NCBI GenBank assembly: GCA_029959285.1
Contig: JASCOE010000013.1
Coordinates: forward strand, 62,001 to 126,000
Reading direction: 5' to 3'
Length of the DNA stretch: 64,000 bases
Source: Flavobacteriaceae bacterium PS02337
GTDB taxonomy: Bacteria; Bacteroidota; Bacteroidia; Flavobacteriales; Flavobacteriaceae
A program made the position numbers and the translations under genes. The notes under the pieces are model-generated. The model ran no database searches. It was given only the letters and a program-made list of their open reading frames with translations, and had not been told where the DNA came from. Of the stretch, positions 58,688 to 64,000 are shown one piece after another (the stretch's first letter is position 1; every line of letters begins with the position of its first letter).

Positions 58688-61153
58688 ATGAAAAAAATCA
58701 AATTTGCTGTACTACTTGTATTCTTATTTACAAGTTTTTACAACTACTCACAACAAGCGCCTGGTGGCAACAAAGTAAAAGTCACAGGAAAAGTTTTAGA
58801 AAAAGTAAGCAAGCAACCACTTGAATATGCTACTATTTCTATTACTGCGCCAAACGACACTAAAGTTATAGCCGGAGGTATTACAAATCCAAAAGGAGAA
58901 TTTGAAGTTGCCGTTGCGCCAGGAACTTACGATATAAAAATTGAATTTATTTCTTTTAAAGCAACTGAATACAAGCAGAAAAACGTTCAGGGCGATACTA
59001 ATTTAGGTGTAGTAAATTTATCTGAAGATGCTGCACAACTTAATGAAGTTGTAGTTCGCGCTGAAAAATCTACTGTCGAAATCAAATTAGACAAAAAGGT
59101 TTACAACGTGGGTCAGGATATGATGGTAAAAGGAGGAACTGTAAGTGACGTTTTAGATAATGTTCCGTCGGTTTCTGTTGATACAGAAGGAAATGTAAGT
59201 TTAAGAGGAAGCGATAATATTCGTATTCTAATTGACGGAAGACCATCACAAGCCATAAATGTTGCCGAAGCTTTGAGGCAACTTCCTGCTGATGCAATTG
59301 ATAAAGTAGAAGTAATTACAAATCCATCTGCTCGTTATGATGCTGAAGGTGGTTCTGGAATTATCAATATTATCCTTAAAAAAGGTAAAAATCAAGGTTT
59401 AAACGGAACTTTTATCGCTTCAACTGGTTTACCAGAAACGTATGGTTTAAGCGCCAATTTGAACTATAAAACAGAAAAGTTAAACTATTTTACAACTGCT
59501 GGCTACAACTACAGAACTAACGAAGGTGGCGGTTTAACAAATACTTCTTATTATAATAACGATGGTTCTCCAAAAAGTTATTTGGATGAAGATCGTGACA
59601 CAAAAAGAACTAGAGATGGTTTCAATGCAAGAGCTGGAGTTGAATGGACACTTACCCCTTCAACATTCTGGACGAACGCTATTAACTATCAAAAAAATAC
59701 AGGTGAAGATACAGATTTAATCAACTACAGTAATTTTGACGCTGCTCACGCTTTTACAGGAAGTACTTATCGTTTGAACAATGCCGATACTGGAAGCGAA
59801 AATGTTGAATTCACTTCGAATTTGATTAAAAACTTTAATGATAAAGGTCACAAACTTACTGCCGATTTCTCTATTTCGAGAAATACAGACGATAGTAATA
59901 GTAGAATTGAAGCTTCTCCAAACTTTAATAATACCTTAAACGATCAAGTACAAAAACAAGTATTATTTCAGGCAGATTACGTTCTTCCGCTAGGAAAAGG
60001 AAGCCAGTTCGAAGCAGGTTATAAAGGAAGTTTTGGAGATTTAAATAACGAATATTATGTAACTGAAAACGGCGGAGCTAAAGATCCAAATTTATCAAAT
60101 ACATTAGAATACAAAGAAAATATTAACGCTATTTACACACAATACGGTTTCAAGGTCAATAAATTCTCTTATTTATTTGGCTTACGTTGGGAAGACACGA
60201 ATATCCAAGTAAACTTATTGGATAACAGCGATTTCAATACTAAAAAATACAACAACTTATTTCCAAGCGCCTTTATTAGCTACGAAATTTCTGATCAAAG
60301 TAATTTTACTGCAAGTTATAGTAAACGTTTAACTAGACCTAGAGGACGTTTTATGAACCCTGCGGTGAATTATTCTAGTAACGTAAATATCTTTCAAGGA
60401 AACCCAGATCTTGATCCTTCATTAACAGACAAATATGATATTGGATACATTAAAAGATGGAGTAAAGTAACGTTTAATACTTCAGCATATTTTGAAGACA
60501 CAAAAGACGTTTTTAGCTTTGTTAGAACTCCAAACGGTCAAGAAGTTAACGGAATTCCTGTTATTTTGAGCAGACCTATTAACTTAGGAAAAGAACAAAA
60601 ATTTGGTTTTGAATTTACCGTAAATTACACTCCTTTTAAATGGTGGAAAGTAAATACCAATTTCAATCTTTATAATGTACAAACAACTGGTGAAAACACT
60701 TATACAGATACAAACAACAATATAGTAGTACAAAATCTTGACAATAAAGCAAATACTTGGTTCGCAAGAATCAATTCTAAATTGACATTGCCATACAAAA
60801 TTGATTGGCAGTTAAACGGTACTTACAACGCAGAACAAAAAACGGCTCAAGGTAAAAACTTAGATCAATTTGCAATGAATACTGCTTTTAGTAAAGATAT
60901 CTTAAAAGACAAAGCAACGATTGCGTTTAATATTAGTGATATTTTCAATTCAAGAATCATGAGATCGTACACCTACCTTCAAAATGACACAACTCTTGAA
61001 AGTCAAAAATCATATGGCGAAATGCAGTTCCGTAAACGTCAATTCAATTTATCATTCACATATCGCTTCAATAAAGCTAAAAATGAAAGAGATAAAAACG
61101 CGCAACCTAAAAATGAAGGCGGCGGAGATGGCGGCGGAGATTTCCCTGGATAA
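58688..61153 (+). CDS. TonB-dependent receptor-like outer-membrane protein
   Basis: 821 residues. A signal peptide (to about 22, FYNYSQ), carboxypeptidase-regulatory-like domain (about 30-115; GKVLEKVSKQPLEYATISI, DIKIEFISFKATEY), plug (about 135-235; GGTVSDVLDNVPSVSVD, GRPSQAINVAEALRQLPADA) and a C-terminal barrel ending YRFNKAKNERDKNAQ and a Gly-rich tail. Same family as the receptor at 8376. No SusD partner; the ligand is unknown. Confidence 0.88.
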   Translation: MKKIKFAVLLVFLFTSFYNYSQQAPGGNKVKVTGKVLEKVSKQPLEYATISITAPNDTKVIAGGITNPKGEFEVAVAPGTYDIKIEFISFKATEYKQKNVQGDTNLGVVNLSEDAAQLNEVVVRAEKSTVEIKLDKKVYNVGQDMMVKGGTVSDVLDNVPSVSVDTEGNVSLRGSDNIRILIDGRPSQAINVAEALRQLPADAIDKVEVITNPSARYDAEGGSGIINIILKKGKNQGLNGTFIASTGLPETYGLSANLNYKTEKLNYFTTAGYNYRTNEGGGLTNTSYYNNDGSPKSYLDEDRDTKRTRDGFNARAGVEWTLTPSTFWTNAINYQKNTGEDTDLINYSNFDAAHAFTGSTYRLNNADTGSENVEFTSNLIKNFNDKGHKLTADFSISRNTDDSNSRIEASPNFNNTLNDQVQKQVLFQADYVLPLGKGSQFEAGYKGSFGDLNNEYYVTENGGAKDPNLSNTLEYKENINAIYTQYGFKVNKFSYLFGLRWEDTNIQVNLLDNSDFNTKKYNNLFPSAFISYEISDQSNFTASYSKRLTRPRGRFMNPAVNYSSNVNIFQGNPDLDPSLTDKYDIGYIKRWSKVTFNTSAYFEDTKDVFSFVRTPNGQEVNGIPVILSRPINLGKEQKFGFEFTVNYTPFKWWKVNTNFNLYNVQTTGENTYTDTNNNIVVQNLDNKANTWFARINSKLTLPYKIDWQLNGTYNAEQKTAQGKNLDQFAMNTAFSKDILKDKATIAFNISDIFNSRIMRSYTYLQNDTTLESQKSYGEMQFRKRQFNLSFTYRFNKAKNERDKNAQPKNEGGGDGGGDFPG

Positions 61154-61175
61154 AATCAGTTAAACTTCAATATTT

Positions 61176-61223
61176 AAAAAATCCAAATTCTAATTGTAAA
61201 GATTTGAATTTGGATTTTTTTAT
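61176..61223 (+). terminator. Terminator of the second receptor gene
   Basis: AAAAAATCCAAATTC / GAATTTGGATTTTTT, a 15-base stem with a 15-base loop. A second hairpin (GGACTCGT / ACGGGTCC) for the convergent small gene lies at 61248-61279. Confidence 0.75.
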
Positions 61224-61247
61224 GAATTTTCATTTTATGAAATAAAA

Positions 61248-61279
61248 AAAAGGACTCGTAAAAACGGGTCCTTTTTTTA
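61248..61279 (-). terminator. Terminator of the 59-residue membrane protein gene
   Basis: GGACTCGT / ACGGGTCC stem (one G-T pair) with A-run and T-run on either side, 19 bases after the stop at 61298. Confidence 0.75.
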
Positions 61280-61297
61280 TGACATCAACCTAAAATA

Positions 61298-61477
61298 TTA
61301 TAATTTAAATGGTTGTTCTTCTTGTCTTTTTTTAGCTCTCTTTTCTTTGAATAATTCCCAGCTTGCTCCCGTAACCCAATAAGATACGAAACCAACTAAG
61401 AAAAACATTAACCAAAATCCTATAGTTAGAATGGTTAAGAAAAGTAAAAAGCCTAAGTACTGTGAAAATTCAAACAT
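61298..61477 (-). CDS. Small membrane protein of 59 residues
   Basis: The frame begins MFEFSQYLGF and ends KKRQEEQPFKL. Two adjacent hydrophobic stretches (about 8-22 and 24-37, split near Trp22) suggest a helical hairpin or one long helix, followed by a basic cytosolic tail (ELFKEKRAKKRQEEQ). A terminator hairpin follows the stop. No family recognised, but composition and the terminator support a real gene. Confidence 0.7.
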   Translation of the reverse strand: MFEFSQYLGFLLFLTILTIGFWLMFFLVGFVSYWVTGASWELFKEKRAKKRQEEQPFKL

Positions 61478-61821
61478 GTTTTCCGGAATTTTTGAATGTT
61501 ACGACAAATGTAGGCTATATATTTTTTCTCAGCAATAAAATCTAAATCAATTTTCGTTAAATAACATTTATCCGTATATTTATACTCATTTTAAATAAGC
61601 TTTTTTTAGGTTGCGAAACCTTTGAAATAAAGAGCTCATTTAAAAACATAATAATTTTCAGGAGCTGTTTCCTGCTGTCCGCTGTATCTTTTTATCCGCC
61701 GCGGCGGACAAAAAGGATGCCGCTTCCATCAGGGCTAGGGCGTTCATTTTCAAAAGAAATTTCAGTTACAATCTTATAAACAACATTTTACATTTTCAAA
61801 TAACATTTTACAATCGACAAA
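61478..61821. other. Gene-free gap upstream of fumC with a GC-rich repeat
   Basis: 61658-61742 is a GC-rich structured element: GGAGCTG, then a hairpin around the perfect palindrome TCCGCCGCGGCGGA (61695-61708) extended by ATCTTTTT / AAAAAGGAT, then GCCGCTTCCATCAGGGCT. It resembles a repeat I recall from other flavobacterial intergenic regions. The rest is AT-rich; I see no gene and no clear fumC -7 box. Confidence 0.55.
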
Positions 61822-63207
61822 ATGAAATACAGAATAGAAAAAGACACCATGGGAGAAGTTCAAGTCCCAGCCGATAAATATTGGGGTGCGCAAACAGAAC
61901 GTTCTAGAAATAATTTCAAAATCGGACCATCGGCATCTATGCCAAAAGAAATCATAGAAGGTTTTGCGTATCTAAAAAAAGCAGCCGCTTACGCTAATTA
62001 CGATTTAGGCGTTTTACCAATTGAAAAAAGAGATGCTATCGCAGCCGTTTGCGATGAAATTCTGGAAGGAAAACTAGACGATCAGTTTCCGCTTGTTATT
62101 TGGCAGACTGGTTCAGGAACACAAAGTAACATGAATGTTAATGAAGTTATTGCAAACCGCGCGCAAGTTCTAAAAGGTTTTGAAATTGGCGAAGGCGAAC
62201 AATTCATCAAAGCAAATGATGATGTAAACAAATCACAATCATCAAACGATACTTTCCCAACCGGAATGCACATTGCAGCCTATAAAATGGTAGTTGAAAC
62301 CACAATTCCTGGAGTTGAAAAACTACACGCTACTTTAGTTAAAAAAGCTAATGAATTTAAAGATGTGGTTAAAATCGGTCGTACACATCTTATGGATGCA
62401 ACGCCATTAACACTTGGACAAGAAATTTCGGGTTACGCTGCTCAATTGGCTTTCGGATTAAAAGCATTAAAAAACACTTTAGCGCATTTATCTGAAATTG
62501 CTCTTGGCGGAACCGCAGTCGGCACAGGATTAAACACACCAAAAGGTTACGACGTAAAAGTGGCAGAATATATTGCTCAATTTACGAATCATCCATTTGT
62601 AACAGCAGAAAATAAATTTGAAGCTTTGGCTGCGCACGATGCGATTGTTGAAACACACGGAGCATTAAAACAACTGGCAGTTTCGTTAAACAAAATTGCG
62701 AATGACGTAAGAATGTTAGCTTCTGGGCCTCGTTCTGGAATCGGCGAAATACATATTCCAGAAAACGAACCAGGATCTTCTATCATGCCAGGAAAAGTAA
62801 ATCCGACACAATGTGAAGCTTTAACTATGGTTTGCGCTCAAGTAATCGGAAACGATATGGCAATTGCTGTTGGCGGAATGCAAGGACATTACGAACTAAA
62901 CGTTTTTAAACCAGTAATGGCGGCAAACTTTTTACAATCGGCACAATTATTAGGCGACGCTTGTGTTTCTTTTGATGAACATTGCGCGCAAGGAATTGAA
63001 CCTAATTACAAACGCATCAAAGAATTAGTAGATAATTCACTTATGTTGGTAACGGCTTTAAATACAAAAATTGGTTATTACAAAGCTGCAGAAATCGCTC
63101 AAACCGCTCACAAAAACGGAACAACTCTTAAAGAAGAAGCCGTTCGTTTAGGTTACGTAACTCCAGAAGATTTTGATGCTTGGGTAAAACCTGAAGAAAT
63201 GGTTTAA
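61822..63207 (+). CDS. fumC: Fumarate hydratase, class II
   Basis: 461 residues, full length. Conserved motifs: [53 protein letters not shown], and the signature [16 protein letters not shown] with the catalytic Ser loop. It hydrates fumarate to malate in the TCA cycle as an iron-free homotetramer. Monocistronic, followed by nested palindromes. Confidence 0.96.
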   Translation: MKYRIEKDTMGEVQVPADKYWGAQTERSRNNFKIGPSASMPKEIIEGFAYLKKAAAYANYDLGVLPIEKRDAIAAVCDEILEGKLDDQFPLVIWQTGSGTQSNMNVNEVIANRAQVLKGFEIGEGEQFIKANDDVNKSQSSNDTFPTGMHIAAYKMVVETTIPGVEKLHATLVKKANEFKDVVKIGRTHLMDATPLTLGQEISGYAAQLAFGLKALKNTLAHLSEIALGGTAVGTGLNTPKGYDVKVAEYIAQFTNHPFVTAENKFEALAAHDAIVETHGALKQLAVSLNKIANDVRMLASGPRSGIGEIHIPENEPGSSIMPGKVNPTQCEALTMVCAQVIGNDMAIAVGGMQGHYELNVFKPVMAANFLQSAQLLGDACVSFDEHCAQGIEPNYKRIKELVDNSLMLVTALNTKIGYYKAAEIAQTAHKNGTTLKEEAVRLGYVTPEDFDAWVKPEEMV

Positions 63208-63211
63208 ATTT

Positions 63212-63355
63212 AGTTATGAATTATGAGTTATAAGTTAGGAGTTGTTTTTTTGACTAAACTTTAAAACCAAAAAAGGTAGAAAACATATATGTTTTCTACC
63301 TTTTTTATGTTCATTATAAGCAAAACTCATAACTTATAACTCATAATTCATAACT
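63212..63355. repeat. Nested palindrome with terminator between convergent genes
   Basis: Outer arms 63212-63236 and 63331-63355 are perfect 25-base inverted repeats (AGTTATGAATTATGAGTTAT-type). Inside, 63269-63306 is a strong bidirectional terminator, AAAAAAGGTAGAAAACATA / TATGTTTTCTACCTTTTTT. The right arm touches the stop codon of the minus-strand gene. Confidence 0.8.
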
Positions 63356-64000
63356 TATTTACCGTCTACGTAGTCTTGTAAATAACTGAATCTCTCTGTC
63401 AGTTTTCCATTTTCTGTGATTTTAGCGCGTTTTAGAATTCCATCTTTGTCACCGTTGAAAAAAGCTGGAATTACATGTTCCATAAATTGTTCTCCAAAAC
63501 CAATACTTGCATCTTTTGGAATTTCACAAGGCAAATTATCAACCGCCATTACTGCGACCGCCGCGGGATGAAAAAAGTCTACTTCTTTATCTTCTAAAGG
63601 AAAATATCCGTATAAAGGTTCTGCAATTGTCGAAGAACGAACCGTAGAAGCAATCGGACCGTTTACATCGCAAGAAATATCTGCTACTACTTTTAGTTTA
63701 CAATCGCTAGCATTCAACATTTCCCGAGTTAAAATCATTGGCGCATTGCTTGCATAAAAATGTCCCGCAAAATAAATATCTGAAACTTTAGTAAATCTTT
63801 CAAAATCAGATTCATATTCTTCAGGATGATGTATAAAATCTGTAAAATCTAAAACCTTTCCGTCTTTTCTTCTATTGTATTCTAAAACATCCAACTGCAC
63901 GTAAACTGCCTGAGCATATTTCTTAGTCAAATAATTATCTATGGCAATTTCTTTCACTTTAATAGCATCCAAAATTTCTTTGGCTCCGCTCCCAACCTTT
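63355..64000 (-). CDS. NAD(P)-dependent dehydrogenase (saccharopine/alanine dehydrogenase type), N-terminus outside window
   Basis: At least 214 residues of the C-terminal part are visible; the frame is open to the window edge beyond the TTG at 63972 and reads KVGSGAKEILDAIKV there, a dinucleotide-binding GxGxxG-like loop. Then LKVVADISCDVNGPIAST, TIAEPLYGYFP and DNLPCEIPKDASIGFGEQF, features shared with the NAD-dependent saccharopine dehydrogenases and the alanine dehydrogenase/transhydrogenase superfamily. It may be a lysine-type saccharopine dehydrogenase or a related oxidoreductase of amino acid metabolism. Confidence 0.72.
   Translation of the reverse strand, partial: KVGSGAKEILDAIKVKEIAIDNYLTKKYAQAVYVQLDVLEYNRRKDGKVLDFTDFIHHPEEYESDFERFTKVSDIYFAGHFYASNAPMILTREMLNASDCKLKVVADISCDVNGPIASTVRSSTIAEPLYGYFPLEDKEVDFFHPAAVAVMAVDNLPCEIPKDASIGFGEQFMEHVIPAFFNGDKDGILKRAKITENGKLTERFSYLQDYVDGK

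Overview
The window is chromosomal DNA from a Bacteroidota bacterium, almost certainly Flavobacterium or a close Flavobacteriaceae relative. The signs are low GC, promoters of the TTTG / TAnnTTTG type instead of -35/-10, a type IX secretion sorting domain, carboxypeptidase-like plus beta-barrel TonB-type receptors, and many short GC-richer palindromic intergenic repeats. No prophage, integrase, CRISPR array, rRNA or canonical tRNA gene is visible.

Layout. 0-14 kb: a partial beta-helix surface protein, a secreted nuclease, purL, an outer-membrane receptor, a fatty acyl-CoA ligase and a DEDD exonuclease. 14-16.3 kb: small minus-strand genes, including ones of 31, 32 and 52 codons, among repeats and a structured RNA leader. 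16.4-20.1 kb: one very AT-rich 1251-residue YobI-like P-loop NTPase. 20.3-27.8 kb: an RNA repair island. 28-34 kb: a MarR-controlled beta-oxidation cluster (fadN-, fadA- and fadE-type). 34-47 kb: chitinase, lipoproteins, Cu/Zn SOD, carbonic anhydrase with a SulP transporter, divergent dps/oxyR, mnmD, ilvE and a MazG-like pyrophosphohydrolase. 47-64 kb: an ECF sigma unit, kup, an RsmB-like methyltransferase, menE with a CPBP protease, an ArsC-like protein, a second receptor, fumC and a partial dehydrogenase.

The most interesting part is 21.5-27.8 kb. On the minus strand the order is rsr (Ro60 ortholog, TROVE plus vWA), then about 500 non-coding bases, then a SUKH (SMI1/KNR4) gene, then the RNA ligase rtcB. 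The non-coding block folds into five tandem RNA units of one architecture: AT-rich closing stem, TGYCGT internal loop, upper stem, and a T(A/C)CTTCGT motif 10-11 bases after TGYCGT. Three units carry T-arm-like hairpins. The first is a circularly permuted tRNA mimic in the manner of YrlA Y RNAs. This matches the gene order of the enterobacterial rsr-Y RNA-rtcB operon, but with five Y-like RNAs, a SUKH gene, and no RtcR or RtcA. Promoters before rsr and before the array share an inverted repeat exactly 20 bases upstream of the end of the -7 box. A third copy with the same spacing lies about 9 kb away, before two small genes, suggesting a regulon. A WYL-domain regulator and an HD-domain phosphohydrolase lie on the other side of rsr.
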